Shown in pieces: positions 17,250-27,006 of a DNA stretch of 64,000 nucleotides. The number at the start of each line of letters is the position of its first letter. Position 1 is the stretch's first letter. The notes beneath the pieces are model-generated. The model saw only the letters and a program-made list of their open reading frames with translations, made no database searches and was not told the origin of the DNA. The position numbers and the translations under genes were made by a program. The stretch is from contig CAZPME010000002.1 of assembly GCA_964587885.1 (NCBI GenBank), positions 90,649 to 154,648 on the forward strand. Reading direction: 5' to 3'. This DNA comes from UBA60 sp964587885. Lineage in GTDB: Archaea; Thermoplasmatota; Poseidoniia; Poseidoniales; Poseidoniaceae.

Positions 17250-18805
17250 TGGTAGTTAAGAGTGCAACCAAGAAGAAACTTATGGATATGCTCGTGCCTG
17301 AAGAGTACGCTCACCTGTTGGCCGATGATCGTAAGTGGGATGATGTTAAGGTATTGACCTCGTTGGAAATTAGTGCGATTTGTAAAATCGATAGTGAGAC
17401 TGCTAACAAGATACACGGTCTTGTCGTGAGTGCAGCAAAGGGAACGGGTCGCGATACTTCGGGCGATGGAAGTGGTAGCACCACTGTTGTTCGTCGTCGT
17501 TCCCGCCGTAAGCGAACTAAAGTTGAACAAATTCTTGAACCGTATGATGTCGAGAGGAAAATGACTGGGTTTTTGAATCAATATTCGCGTGATAATAATC
17601 CGGTTTACAATGCTTTGAAGAAGGCTGATGAAGCAACCGGGGGTCCAGTATTTTTGACCGAGCGTGTTCTCTGTGACTTGACTGAAGCGGCAATACTACG
17701 CGGCAAAGAAAAGTTGACTAAGAAACAATCCGAGAACATCATTGCTGAAGCCCGAGTGGCTTACATGAAGGCAAGAATAGACCCCTATGAGGCGGCAGGA
17801 ATTATTACTGCGCAATCGATTGGAGAACCTGGGACTCAGATGACCATGCGTACTTTCCACTATGCCGGTGTTGCAACAGTTAACGTAACTCAAGGTTTGC
17901 CTAGAATCATTGAAATTGTTGATGCTCGAAAGGCACCAAATACACCTACAATGACTATCCGTATGGAAGAATCGAAGAAATTTGATGAGGATGAAGCACG
18001 TAAATTAGCTGCAAGTCTTGAAGTCACCACTACTCGGCACATTGCCAACATTGAGACAGATGTCGCTCAGCGTCGTTTGGTTTTGGCATTGCGCCGCTCA
18101 GCATTGAAGCAGAAGAATATGACTGGTGAGGAAGTCGCCGACAAGTTGTCTCGTGCTCTCCGTCTATATGTCGAGCCAGATGCTGAAAAGAGGCCAAAGA
18201 ATTTGACCATTATTCCTGGACGCAAAAAGGAAGACGACAAAGACATAATTCCTTCGTACACTGAATTGCTCCAATTGGAAGATAAAATACGTGACCTGCG
18301 ATTGAAGGGAATTCCTGGAATTGAGCGGGCGAACGTGCAATTTGAAGAATCTACAGGTGAATATTATCTCTCGACGATAGGCAGTAACCTTGCTCGTGTA
18401 AGCGATATTGAGGTTATTGACCGAAGTCGCACTTATACCAATAACATCACCGAGATTTACGAGTATCTAGGAATTGAGGCAGCACGCCAAGCCATCGTCA
18501 ATGAGATGTCCTTAACCCTTGATGGAGCTGGTTTGGAAGTCGACGTCCGTCACTTGTTGATGGTTGCCGATGTGATGACCAGCGAAGGGGCTGTACGAGC
18601 AATAGGCCGCCACGGTGTGAGCGGAAGTAAGCACAGCATTTTGGCTCGGGCTGCTTTCGAAGTGACAGTAAATCACCTTCTACAAGCAGGAATTATCGGG
18701 GAAAAGGATCGTCTGACTGGAGTTGCAGAGAATATTATCGTCGGCCAGCCGGTTGCCTTGGGAACTGGTAGTGTTGAACTGTACTATATTCCCGATGAAG
18801 ATTGA
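17249..18805 (+). CDS. rpoA2: RNA polymerase subunit A'' with N-terminal extension
   Basis: C-terminal part of the largest subunit, 518 residues against about 390-400 typically. The canonical A'' core begins near residue 110 and contains GIITAQSIGEPGTQMTMRTFH, part of the trigger loop/cleft, and ends with VDVRHLLMVADVMTSEG and the final GTGSVEL strand. Residues 1-60 (MVVKSATKKKLMDML, AHLLADDRKWDDVK) match the extension on RpoH in this window, and a basic linker RRRSRRKRTK follows. The start ATG 17249 overlaps the rpoA1 stop by one base. Confidence 0.97.
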   Translation: MVVKSATKKKLMDMLVPEEYAHLLADDRKWDDVKVLTSLEISAICKIDSETANKIHGLVVSAAKGTGRDTSGDGSGSTTVVRRRSRRKRTKVEQILEPYDVERKMTGFLNQYSRDNNPVYNALKKADEATGGPVFLTERVLCDLTEAAILRGKEKLTKKQSENIIAEARVAYMKARIDPYEAAGIITAQSIGEPGTQMTMRTFHYAGVATVNVTQGLPRIIEIVDARKAPNTPTMTIRMEESKKFDEDEARKLAASLEVTTTRHIANIETDVAQRRLVLALRRSALKQKNMTGEEVADKLSRALRLYVEPDAEKRPKNLTIIPGRKKEDDKDIIPSYTELLQLEDKIRDLRLKGIPGIERANVQFEESTGEYYLSTIGSNLARVSDIEVIDRSRTYTNNITEIYEYLGIEAARQAIVNEMSLTLDGAGLEVDVRHLLMVADVMTSEGAVRAIGRHGVSGSKHSILARAAFEVTVNHLLQAGIIGEKDRLTGVAENIIVGQPVALGTGSVELYYIPDED

Positions 18806-18846
18806 TCAACCCATGAGAAGCGATTGTGGAGAATGGAGGAAAAAAT

Positions 18847-19146
18847 ATGGATATTAGCCGACAATTAAAGGCCGCATTGAACACTGGGTCAATGCTCTTC
18901 GGTCAGAGACAAACCGTTGATGCATGTGCCCGTGGTGAAGCGAAGTTGGTAATCCTCGCGGCAAACTGCCCGCAGGATTACATTGATGACTTGCATGCCC
19001 ACCACCCTAGTGTGACTTTGCACCGTGTCCACATGGTGAACCGGGACTTAGGAGTGGCTTGTGCAAAGCCATTTGCAGTCAGCACCGTTTGTGTGACCGA
19101 TGTAGGAAATAGCGACCTCATGTCCTTGCAGCACAATATTGAGTGA
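18847..19146 (+). CDS. rpl30e: Ribosomal protein L30e
   Basis: Large-subunit ribosomal protein of the L7Ae/L30e RNA-binding fold, 99 residues. I start at ATG 18847, directly after a strong ggagg site; the longer frame adds a non-conserved MENGGKN. The pattern LKAALNTGSMLFGQRQTVDAC, then VILAANCPQDY and a late VHMVNRDLGVACAKPF, is characteristic of L30e. Archaea usually carry it after rpoA2, as here. The stop overlaps the possible TTG start of the next gene. Confidence 0.95.
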   Translation: MDISRQLKAALNTGSMLFGQRQTVDACARGEAKLVILAANCPQDYIDDLHAHHPSVTLHRVHMVNRDLGVACAKPFAVSTVCVTDVGNSDLMSLQHNIE

Positions 19147-20182
19147 AGTAAGTAGCGGCATTGTGAAGTGCCGCCGGCTTTCTCTTAGTGACATGGCGTT
19201 AGCCTTGTCCGACTTGCTCGCAGCAATTGGACTTGAATTTTCACGGTCTGATGCACCGCAAATGCCCGATGGAGCGTTGCAATGGCTGGGAAAAATAACT
19301 CAGGCACCACATCTAATTCTTGATCAAGGGGTTGGTGAAGGCTGGAATGTATGGACGAGTGGTGGCGGATGGATTCCACTCGAAGGCTTGGATATTGAAC
19401 GCTGGTCAGTCGATGTTATGGAGGGAAAACACCTCATTATTTGCGAGCGAGATACTATGGAAAATATTTCTATAGAACAGATTAATGGATGTGAATTATT
19501 GCTGTGGTCTCCGCAAAAATATGCTGAATTTGTTGGCCGGGCAGTTTTGTCTGGAAAGGTTTCAATAAATGCAACCAATATGCAACAAGGTAGCCTTGAA
19601 TCAACAGCTGAAAACGAGGTTTCTAATGTGGTTGGAGAGTTGCAAAAGGGCCTTCCACTCCCACCTTCTGGCCTTGAATTATCATTGGCGCCTACTGTAG
19701 ATGTTCAGGCATTGATGGCTGAGAGGGGGCGTTCAGGTTTATCTCTGAGACCAATTCAACTTGAAGCGGCATTGTGGGTAATTGAATCTGACTTGATTGG
19801 TCCAGAGCAACAGCGTGAAACATATCGCTGGTGGATAATTGAAGATCCTATCTCAGGACAATGCACGAACAGTACTGAGCAGGAATTCTTACGTCGAGTT
19901 CCACAACTTGAAGTGATGCCGGCGGAAAATATGCTGGATGAAAATAATATTCGCACTCGACTTGCAAACCTACTTGATGAGAGAAGGGCCGAGGAAATTA
20001 GTAGCGATGATTCCGGCACAATGACTAGTGGTGGTTTACTGCGGTGGTGGAGAATTGATTCAGATTCGGCACAAATTATCAGAAGAAAACTCCTCATCCC
20101 AGCTTGGATTGGCAATTTACCAATAGATGGCATTCGTATTGTACACGGGTTAAGTGGGATTGAGTATCCCTCTAAGTCGTAA
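19139..20182 (+). CDS. Unrecognised protein at the nusA position of the rpo operon
   Basis: A 347-residue soluble protein of unknown function. The frame begins at TTG 19139 overlapping the rpl30e stop; ATG 19193 is an alternative start. It is rich in Trp and acidic residues, with no membrane helix, Cys pairs or nucleotide-binding loop. The middle section around residues 170-190 is Pro-rich (PLPPSG) and may separate two domains. Many archaea have nusA and rps12 next to rpl30e; this gene takes that place and the operon appears to end. Tight coupling to rpl30e hints at a translation or transcription link, but this is only positional. Confidence 0.65.
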   Translation: MSEVSSGIVKCRRLSLSDMALALSDLLAAIGLEFSRSDAPQMPDGALQWLGKITQAPHLILDQGVGEGWNVWTSGGGWIPLEGLDIERWSVDVMEGKHLIICERDTMENISIEQINGCELLLWSPQKYAEFVGRAVLSGKVSINATNMQQGSLESTAENEVSNVVGELQKGLPLPPSGLELSLAPTVDVQALMAERGRSGLSLRPIQLEAALWVIESDLIGPEQQRETYRWWIIEDPISGQCTNSTEQEFLRRVPQLEVMPAENMLDENNIRTRLANLLDERRAEEISSDDSGTMTSGGLLRWWRIDSDSAQIIRRKLLIPAWIGNLPIDGIRIVHGLSGIEYPSKS

Positions 20183-20253
20183 GGAGTGTAGTAGAAAATA
20201 GTGTAATAACACGTCAACGTAGCATTGATTAGCGAACAGGTAAACGACCAGTT

Positions 20254-23200
20254 ATGTGGGGTCGCCATAATAACAGGTTTTTCAAAAACGAAAATTTCGC
20301 TACCGGTCTAATGATTGCGATAATGATTTTGAGTGTATTTTCGTCTATGATGGCAATGGAAAACGACTCTAAAAACATCAATCCCGAGTTGCAAGACGAC
20401 TCCTTGACATCTCAAACAGGTGCTCGAAGTATTACCGGTTGGTCGGCTTTCGGGGATAGTTCAGACCCTGCAAATATAGGCGCATTAACTGTTGAATCCG
20501 CCAGCGGAGACATATATGCTGCGGGAATGTTAAGCGCTAATTCGGCCATTACTTTTGGATCGCAAACTGCTACTTCTACTGCAACAGTTCAACCATGGAT
20601 TTCCAAGAGTGATGCGAATGGGAATTGGCAGTGGGCCAACAATGTTCCTCTATCTGGTGGTCAATACGCCGAAGCTAGCGTGGGAGATATTGCAGTTTCA
20701 AGTAATGGTAATCTCTACATGACAGGAGTATTCTATGACAACCTCACTTTTGGTTCTACCACTTTGCGCTCAACTGGATATTACGATTGTTATGTGGCCA
20801 TGGCTAATAGCAATGGTCAGTGGCAATGGGCACAGGCTTTACATGGAAATGGTGACTATGATGGAACGACTGTTACAACCCTTGACGTAGTTTGGGGGAC
20901 TGCTATCGATATAGACTCTAGTGGAAACGCCATCGTCGGGGGTTTCTTCATAGGTAATACCGATGTTGGTACTGCTGTAGATAGTGGTGGAACTTCTGGT
21001 GCAGATGCGGAAATTTTCGTTGCCAAATATTCCAATACAGGTAACCGATTGTGGACCAGTGATGCACGAGGAGCGAACTTCCAAGAGGTTCGTTCAATAC
21101 TTGTCGATAGCAATGATGATGCTTGGGTTTCAACCTCAGTAGACGGTAGCCTCACCTTTGGTAGCCATATGGCCTCTGGAACTTCAGGAAATAATGAAGG
21201 TGCATTCGCAAAAATATCGGGCGCTGATGGTTCATGGCAATCGGCCAAAGCAATCAATGGTGGCGGCGATATTTCAATCACTTCAATGACTTTTGACAAT
21301 TCTGGCGATGTTTTGATGACTGGTTTCCTAGAATCCGATGCGTCATTTGGAACCACACTAATCACTTCAGCGGGTGGAGAAACGTACGGCTGGACTTCAA
21401 GTTATTCTGCTACTTCCGGTTCGTGGAATTGGGCGAATGGAATCGGCGGCAGTTCATACGATATTGTCTCGGTAATAGCCACAGTGGCTGGTGGTACTAA
21501 TGGCGTTGTAGCAATGAGTAGTGCTAGCACATTTACAGTTGGTAGCGACTCATTTTCACCACAAGGATTCAATGATAGCATAGTAGCGGTATTCGATACT
21601 ACAAATGGTAATTGGGTACGCGGAGTTTATGCTGGTTCAAGTGCAAATGATTGGCCAGCTGGTATGGGAGTTTCCAATGCTGGACAAATTGTTGTCGGTG
21701 GGCTATTTGGCCAAACTATGGATTTTTCGTCAACCGGTGGTGGGACACAAACCTCAAACGGTGATTTTGCGCCTTATATTTGGGCAATGACTGGAGTTTT
21801 GGCTGAAGATAGCGACGGGGACGGTATTGCCGATGAGGATGATAATTGTCCCAATGATGCCAATACTGACCAAGCAGACCACGATTTAGATGGTGATGGC
21901 GACGAGTGTGATTATGATGATGATAACGACACCATTCTTGATAACTCGGGAGATGATTGCCCTCTAGGAGAGATAGATTGGGTTTCCACTTCTCTTGAAG
22001 CAGATAAGAATATGTCTACAGATTGGGATGTTGACGGTTGTAAGGATGATGTCGAAGACGATGATATTGACAACGATAATGTCTCTAATTCCAATGATGC
22101 TTGCCTGCGTTCACTTTGGGACCATGCTACGCTGATTAAACCAGTTTGGGTCTCCAACGCAACCAACGATATTGATGGCGATGGATGCCGCGATGCTGAC
22201 GAGGATATGGATGATGATGGGGATGGGGTCGACGATGGATTTGACTCCTGTCCTTCGGTCTTCGGAACTTCAACAATGGGTGGTCACAAAGGTTGTCCTG
22301 ATGATGACGGTGATGGCTGGTCCAATGCTACCGATGATTGCCCACTGGTTAATGGAACTTCGATGAATGGCACACTCAATGGTTGCCAAGATACCGATGG
22401 TGATGGATGGGCTGATAGTGAAGATGCCCTAATGTACGAGCCGACCCAATGGATAGATAGTGATGGAGATGGTTTTGGTGACAATCAAGATGGTTTCCGC
22501 CCTGATGATTGCCCTAATGATGAAGGTTATTCATTTGAGGATCGTTTAGGTTGCAAGGATTTGGATGGCGATGGTTACTCCGCGCCTGACGATTTTTGGA
22601 CAGTTAGTCATGGTGCCGATGCTTTTGATGACCTACCTACTCAGTGGGCTGATGAAGATGAAGATGGCTATGGTGACAATTACGAAAATGAATCTTGGTC
22701 AAATACTAGGCCTGCATCATGGCCAGGCTCCTACATCTACTTGGCCCAATTACAAGACTCCTGCCCAACCATCGAGGGTACTTCGTGGAAGGACGATTAC
22801 TACGGTTGCCGTGATAGTGATGATGATGGATACGCCGACGAAATTGACGCCTTCCCTCTCAACAGTAGCGAATGGGAAGACAGCGACGGCGATAATATCG
22901 GTGACAACAGTGATGACTGCGAGTTGCAAACTGGTAATTCAAGCAAGGACCGAGTTGGTTGCCTAGATAGTGATGGAGATGGATATTCTGACCCCGATGG
23001 AATCCATTGGAAGGCTTCCGATGGTGCTGATGTTTTCCGCACCGATGCAACCCAATGGGCAGATCGAGATTCCGACACATTTGGTGATAATCCCAATGGA
23101 ACTGAACCCGATGCTTGTCCAGACCAACACGGGACTTCGACTAAGGTTGGTTGGCTCGGTTGCCCTCCCAGTGTAGTTGCCGCGGCAGAAGAGAAAGAAA

Positions 23201-23634
23201 AAGAAGAATCAGAATCAGACAGTGTTTTCGGTAGCGGGGGAGCATCTAGCGGAGATGCGATGTTGTATGTCGTCGCTGGAGTTGTTGCTTTGGTAATAAT
23301 CGCTACACTGGTAATCTTATTGGTGAGTCGAGGAAACGATGACGATGAAGAGTACAAGGAAGATTATGCTGATGCTTACATGCAGGCTGCTTATGGCCAA
23401 CAGGCCGAAGTACAAGCCCACTATCCTGAAGACAATCAAGGCGGTGGTAGAATTGCTGAAACCACTCAAGCGCAGGTATTGATGCCAACTCAACCAGTTC
23501 AGCAGTTAGGTCCTACCGCAGACTTAGTCGGCCAAATCCGTTCAGATGGTAATGAATGGATGGAACATCCAGCCGGTGCAGGAATGTGGTACATGCGTGA
23601 CCCAACTAGTAGGCAGTGGATTCGCCGAATTTAA
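20254..23634 (+). CDS. Giant secreted surface protein with calcium-binding thrombospondin type 3-like repeats
   Basis: A 1126-residue surface protein. A signal peptide (residues 15-37) is followed by about 470 residues of beta-propeller-like repeats (recurring GSFTFGS/GNWQWA style blocks with Trp), then about 430 residues of Asp-rich repeats of the DxDGDGxxD type (bases about 21810-23150) with regularly spaced Cys, as in thrombospondin type 3 repeats that bind calcium. A Glu-rich linker leads to one transmembrane helix near 1005-1030. The cytoplasmic tail ends in a small Trp-rich motif (EWMEHPAG, GMWYMRDP). Likely role is cell surface structure or adhesion. It stands alone between the rpo operon and purP. 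Confidence 0.85.
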   Translation: MWGRHNNRFFKNENFATGLMIAIMILSVFSSMMAMENDSKNINPELQDDSLTSQTGARSITGWSAFGDSSDPANIGALTVESASGDIYAAGMLSANSAITFGSQTATSTATVQPWISKSDANGNWQWANNVPLSGGQYAEASVGDIAVSSNGNLYMTGVFYDNLTFGSTTLRSTGYYDCYVAMANSNGQWQWAQALHGNGDYDGTTVTTLDVVWGTAIDIDSSGNAIVGGFFIGNTDVGTAVDSGGTSGADAEIFVAKYSNTGNRLWTSDARGANFQEVRSILVDSNDDAWVSTSVDGSLTFGSHMASGTSGNNEGAFAKISGADGSWQSAKAINGGGDISITSMTFDNSGDVLMTGFLESDASFGTTLITSAGGETYGWTSSYSATSGSWNWANGIGGSSYDIVSVIATVAGGTNGVVAMSSASTFTVGSDSFSPQGFNDSIVAVFDTTNGNWVRGVYAGSSANDWPAGMGVSNAGQIVVGGLFGQTMDFSSTGGGTQTSNGDFAPYIWAMTGVLAEDSDGDGIADEDDNCPNDANTDQADHDLDGDGDECDYDDDNDTILDNSGDDCPLGEIDWVSTSLEADKNMSTDWDVDGCKDDVEDDDIDNDNVSNSNDACLRSLWDHATLIKPVWVSNATNDIDGDGCRDADEDMDDDGDGVDDGFDSCPSVFGTSTMGGHKGCPDDDGDGWSNATDDCPLVNGTSMNGTLNGCQDTDGDGWADSEDALMYEPTQWIDSDGDGFGDNQDGFRPDDCPNDEGYSFEDRLGCKDLDGDGYSAPDDFWTVSHGADAFDDLPTQWADEDEDGYGDNYENESWSNTRPASWPGSYIYLAQLQDSCPTIEGTSWKDDYYGCRDSDDDGYADEIDAFPLNSSEWEDSDGDNIGDNSDDCELQTGNSSKDRVGCLDSDGDGYSDPDGIHWKASDGADVFRTDATQWADRDSDTFGDNPNGTEPDACPDQHGTSTKVGWLGCPPSVVAAAEEKEKEESESDSVFGSGGASSGDAMLYVVAGVVALVIIATLVILLVSRGNDDDEEYKEDYADAYMQAAYGQQAEVQAHYPEDNQGGGRIAETTQAQVLMPTQPVQQLGPTADLVGQIRSDGNEWMEHPAGAGMWYMRDPTSRQWIRRI

Positions 23635-23664
23635 CCAGAAACTCGCACGATGCAGAAAACGAGA

Positions 23665-24822
23665 TTATGTTAGGACCTCGAGCAACCGGTCTTGTTCGGC
23701 CGCTCGACGGATTTCCAAGGCGATTCTTCGACCGCTACTCATCGGTTTGCGCCATGTTGCATTGCCATAGGGGTGGCCGACGCTGACGTGGACATTAGTT
23801 CCGCCACCTAAGCGTGGGGCGACATCGTAAATCGAGTAATTCATGTCTTTATCAATGCAGGTCTGCAAGCAGAAAGGCCCGATTATTCCGGGGTCATAAT
23901 GCTCCTTACTGGCGGTGATGAATTTCTCGCCTAGTTCGAATGCAGATTCTAGTAGGCTTTCTCTAATAGTCGCAGTATTATGGCCTACTACAGTCATTTC
24001 AGGTATCGCTTGGCCACCACTCATTGTCATTTGCTGAGGTGCAGGGAGGCGGACATGGCCGTCAAGACTTGATTCAAAGCGCCAATCAACGCCAAGTAAT
24101 TCGAGTTTTGGCATATCTTCTTCAAGCGGACTATAGAAAAAGTTGAGATTGAATACTGGGCCAATAACATATCTTTCAATTCTAGCCCCTGCGAGACTTT
24201 CCTGGTCGATAACCCCTGCCTTGATTAAGGTTTGAGATTTTTCAAGGTATTCCTCATAAGAAGCGCAGGTAAAGAAACCACGCTCAAGTTTCTTTTCTGC
24301 GTGGTGGAGTTTTACGATGACCAAACAGTCGATATTTTGGGGGTCGTTAATGGCCTCGGGATAGGGTAGTCCTGCTTTGTCGAGAATCCAATAGTAGTCT
24401 TGTTCCTCGGTCCTCTCTTCCATTCTCAACATATTGCGGCTGCCGAACATCGGCACTCGAAACTCATTCTCGATAGCATCAATTCCACAATATGAGGTGA
24501 ACGAGCGATTGGGAATGAATATCACATTACGCTTACACATTTCGGCTTGAAATTCCACATCAAGAATATCAGAGAAATTTTCTGTGACGATTGCCTTGTC
24601 AACCATGCCTCGCCTAACTCGACCGCTGTTAGTTCTCTGTGTCCGGAAATACTGACTATACGTCCTTTCTCTTCCGGCTTGACAATAAGCAACGGTTGGA
24701 AAGCCTTCTTCGATTGCTCCATCACAAATATCGAGCGCAGAATGGCTTGCAGTCATTCCAATGCGCAACTTCAGTCTGTCGTAATCAGCAACAATTTCTG
24801 AAATCGCCTCTTGACTAATCAT
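23665..24822 (-). CDS. purP: PurP, formate-dependent FAICAR synthetase (ATP-grasp)
   Basis: Archaeal purine synthesis enzyme that makes 5-formamidoimidazole-4-carboxamide ribotide from AICAR, formate and ATP. It has 385 residues, close to the family length. Family blocks visible: MTASHSALDICDGAIEEGF near the N-terminus, FIPNRSFTSYCG, VPMFGSRNMLRMEERTE, GPFCLQTCIDKDMNYSIYDV (metal/ATP-binding part of the ATP-grasp fold), RLGGGTNVHV and a C-terminal PMSSGRRIALEI. No other purine genes are adjacent. It converges with the giant surface protein gene. Confidence 0.93.
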   Translation of the reverse strand: MISQEAISEIVADYDRLKLRIGMTASHSALDICDGAIEEGFPTVAYCQAGRERTYSQYFRTQRTNSGRVRRGMVDKAIVTENFSDILDVEFQAEMCKRNVIFIPNRSFTSYCGIDAIENEFRVPMFGSRNMLRMEERTEEQDYYWILDKAGLPYPEAINDPQNIDCLVIVKLHHAEKKLERGFFTCASYEEYLEKSQTLIKAGVIDQESLAGARIERYVIGPVFNLNFFYSPLEEDMPKLELLGVDWRFESSLDGHVRLPAPQQMTMSGGQAIPEMTVVGHNTATIRESLLESAFELGEKFITASKEHYDPGIIGPFCLQTCIDKDMNYSIYDVAPRLGGGTNVHVSVGHPYGNATWRKPMSSGRRIALEIRRAAEQDRLLEVLT

Positions 24823-24860
24823 CTCGACTCAACCCCCGCTAGCGTGCAAGGCTGATAGCC

Positions 24861-25739
24861 TTACTGCCGCTGTAAAGCGAGCAATTCTTCTGTGGTCAAG
24901 GTTTCCCCCGACAACAATTTCCCCATCAAATCTTGTACACCTTGGCGAGCAGAAAGTTTTGGTGCGGTTCCACGCTCTAAATCACGACGTGCTCGAGCGA
25001 TATCCTGGACGCTGTGTAGACATCGTAGGGAAAGGATGTATGCCTTATGTGAAATATCAGCTTCCTTCTTTGAGAGGCGTAATTTGCGGTGAGCTGCTTC
25101 GGCAAATTCACGGCGAGCTTCGACTTCACCTTGCCATTCCAGCATCAATTGATGAGCGGCTTGGGCCTGTTCAGCGGCTGCTTCGACTTCAGCGTGAGCT
25201 GCTTCTTGAATTGCCACGGCTTCACGCATTGCTTCTTGGGCGGACGAAAATTCGTCCGAACTGTGTTCAGAACTTTCCATTTCCTTTATTTGGCGGCGAA
25301 TTTTCTTCAATCGTTCCATCACTTTGATCTCGTTCTTTCCGGTGTGGCGACCTTCGTTGAATTCTCGTTCGAGACGATCTGAATCACGCCGAAGAGTGTG
25401 AATTGTAATTGGACGGCCGCGCTTGTCTACAGGCCGGTTACCTCGGTCTCCAGAGTCGCCGCGCAATTCACGAATGGCTTCTTTAGTCTCTTTCACTTTG
25501 GTATTTGCATCTGACCGAACTTGCTTACGTTCACGAACTTCGTCATTCATTCGTTCGCGAATTTCTTTTTGTTCACGTGCATTTTGAACGAGTTCACGAA
25601 CTTCAGTATTGAATTCATTCCTAGTTGCGAAGTGTTCTTTGGACTTGGCGTTCCATTCATCGCGTGCAGTTCTTGCTACAGTTGCTTTTTTGTCCACTAT
25701 TTTGCGGCGTTCTTCCAGCACATCAGCAAGGTTGCTCAT
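24861..25739 (-). CDS. Archaeal coiled-coil protein, paralogue A
   Basis: A 292-residue, almost entirely helical protein with long heptad runs of Glu, Lys and Arg. Its plan matches the widespread archaeal coiled-coil family sometimes labelled as phosphoserine phosphatase-like: a basic/acidic coiled coil, a central AHQLMLEW segment near residue 195, then DISHKAY and a C-terminal LLSGETLTTEELLALQRQ, the most recognisable part of the family. No phosphatase motif is present. It is one of four relatives between 24.8 and 35.7 kb. The start ATG 25739 is divergent from the KaiC-like gene. Confidence 0.78.
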   Translation of the reverse strand: MSNLADVLEERRKIVDKKATVARTARDEWNAKSKEHFATRNEFNTEVRELVQNAREQKEIRERMNDEVRERKQVRSDANTKVKETKEAIRELRGDSGDRGNRPVDKRGRPITIHTLRRDSDRLEREFNEGRHTGKNEIKVMERLKKIRRQIKEMESSEHSSDEFSSAQEAMREAVAIQEAAHAEVEAAAEQAQAAHQLMLEWQGEVEARREFAEAAHRKLRLSKKEADISHKAYILSLRCLHSVQDIARARRDLERGTAPKLSARQGVQDLMGKLLSGETLTTEELLALQRQ

Positions 25740-25905
25740 TCCAATTACACTCCGGTGGCACGACGTCCCTGTCCTACCGAAGAGGGCGACCTACATGTTC
25801 CATTTAACCCAACCGGCTGAATATTGCTGTGGAATAATTGCGCCTTCGGTTGATTGCTATTGCCTAATTGTTAAGCATTGCACGCGTCTCGATAATCTTG
25901 TTCGT

Positions 25906-26589
25906 ATGCTATTGAATGGAATTCAGGGAATGGAGCGGGTAATGACTGGAGATGTAAATGCACCGTATATCACATTGGTAACAGGCCCACCGGGAGCGAT
26001 GAAAAGCGGCTTTTCATTGACAATATTATCTAATTCACTATCTCGCAGCGGTGAATTCGGCCTCTATTGTACTGTTGAAGAAACCGTTGACAGTTTGCTT
26101 AAAGGAGCTGAATCGATGAATTTGTCCTTGCCACATAACCTTCAGGTTACCGACTATACTGAGTTACGTCGTGAGAATGAAGGGATGGATTATCTTAAGT
26201 TCACTAGAAGGATGATTGAACATTTCAAGCAGCAACACGGCAATCGCTTCACCACATTCGTTTTGGATTCATTAGGCGCGATTTACAGTCTCACAACAAT
26301 GGACGAAGTAATGCGTAAAAAGATGTTTGCGTTTTTCGATTTTTTGCGCCAACAAAATCTCAATGTCATCATCATCACCGAGCGTCAGTATGGCGCTCAT
26401 GCTGAATTAGATGGTAATGAAGGATTTTTGGCTGATGGAATCATCAATCTTGGAATTGATCGACGAAATGGGCAAATTGTCCGTACAATGCAGGTTGAGA
26501 AGATGCGCCACGTTCGCCATTCGATGGAGAAACAGGCCCTCGATGTAGGACCAAATGGTCCAGTTTTGCTGGGCCCCCTTTTCGATTAA
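25906..26589 (+). CDS. KaiC-like RecA-fold ATPase
   Basis: A single-domain KaiC/RAD55-type ATPase of about 227 residues. I start at ATG 25906 because the upstream frame overlaps coiled-coil gene A and lacks family character. The Walker A loop GPPGAMKSG is at residues 27-35, a catalytic Glu pair follows in TVEET, Walker B is FVLDSLGAI, and EGFLADGIINLG is the typical KaiC-family strand near the end. Such proteins act as ATP-driven switches in archaeal motility, DNA repair and signalling. Neighbours are coiled-coil, roadblock and GNAT genes, so a signalling or cytoskeletal role is possible but unproven. Confidence 0.82.
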   Translation: MLLNGIQGMERVMTGDVNAPYITLVTGPPGAMKSGFSLTILSNSLSRSGEFGLYCTVEETVDSLLKGAESMNLSLPHNLQVTDYTELRRENEGMDYLKFTRRMIEHFKQQHGNRFTTFVLDSLGAIYSLTTMDEVMRKKMFAFFDFLRQQNLNVIIITERQYGAHAELDGNEGFLADGIINLGIDRRNGQIVRTMQVEKMRHVRHSMEKQALDVGPNGPVLLGPLFD

Positions 26590-26613
26590 TAATAGTGCGC
26601 TAAGTCAATGTGC

Positions 26614-26946
26614 TTAGATATTGAGAAGTGCAGAAATCCGTTCGGCATATTGCTGTGCGGTATTGCGTAATTTTCCAAGGCTGGCTGAATCAATTGCTTG
26701 GATAGCGAGAAAATGTCCTTTGGTTAACGGGATAGCAAGAATATAGCCACGTTCGGCAATTATCGTCAGTGTTGCTGCGCTTTCTTTGCTGCTAACCTGC
26801 TCGGACAAGGCATGGATATTTGCTGCTAAACCTTCAGCATTACCTTCTTGTGGGCTAGATTCTGTAGCAAAACCTGAGGCATCGACTAGGGCAACTAGGT
26901 CGATGCCGGAACCGGCTGCAAGTTCGGCTAGCAAATTGCTCAGCAT
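26614..26946 (-). CDS. Roadblock/LC7 domain protein
   Basis: A 110-residue stand-alone roadblock/LC7 domain (ATG 26946; GTG 26952 also possible). It has the N-terminal helix LSNLLAELAAGSGIDLVALVDASGF, the hallmark helix-strand-strand of the family, then a central helix and the strands TLTIIAERGYILAIPLT, and a final helix. Roadblock proteins dimerise and often regulate small GTPases or filament motors. It converges with the KaiC-like gene (24-base gap), which supports a functional pair. No GTPase gene is seen nearby. Confidence 0.75.
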   Translation of the reverse strand: MLSNLLAELAAGSGIDLVALVDASGFATESSPQEGNAEGLAANIHALSEQVSSKESAATLTIIAERGYILAIPLTKGHFLAIQAIDSASLGKLRNTAQQYAERISALLNI

Positions 26947-27006
26947 TACCACTGCATTACTCGGCGCTCCAAATCGCTTACTGTTGGAAACAGTGCTTTT
27001 TGTAAT

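Noticed and set aside
21810..23150. Repeat tract considered as a CRISPR-like array
   Set aside because: Imperfect codon-level repeats (gat-ggt-gat type) inside one reading frame; no constant repeat with unique spacers.
22800..23357. Minus-strand frame of 185 codons rich in Ser
   Set aside because: Mirror image of the Asp-rich calcium repeats; periodic codons keep the other strand open.
25609..25905. Longer N-terminus for the KaiC-like protein
   Set aside because: Overlaps coiled-coil gene A and does not resemble KaiC proteins.
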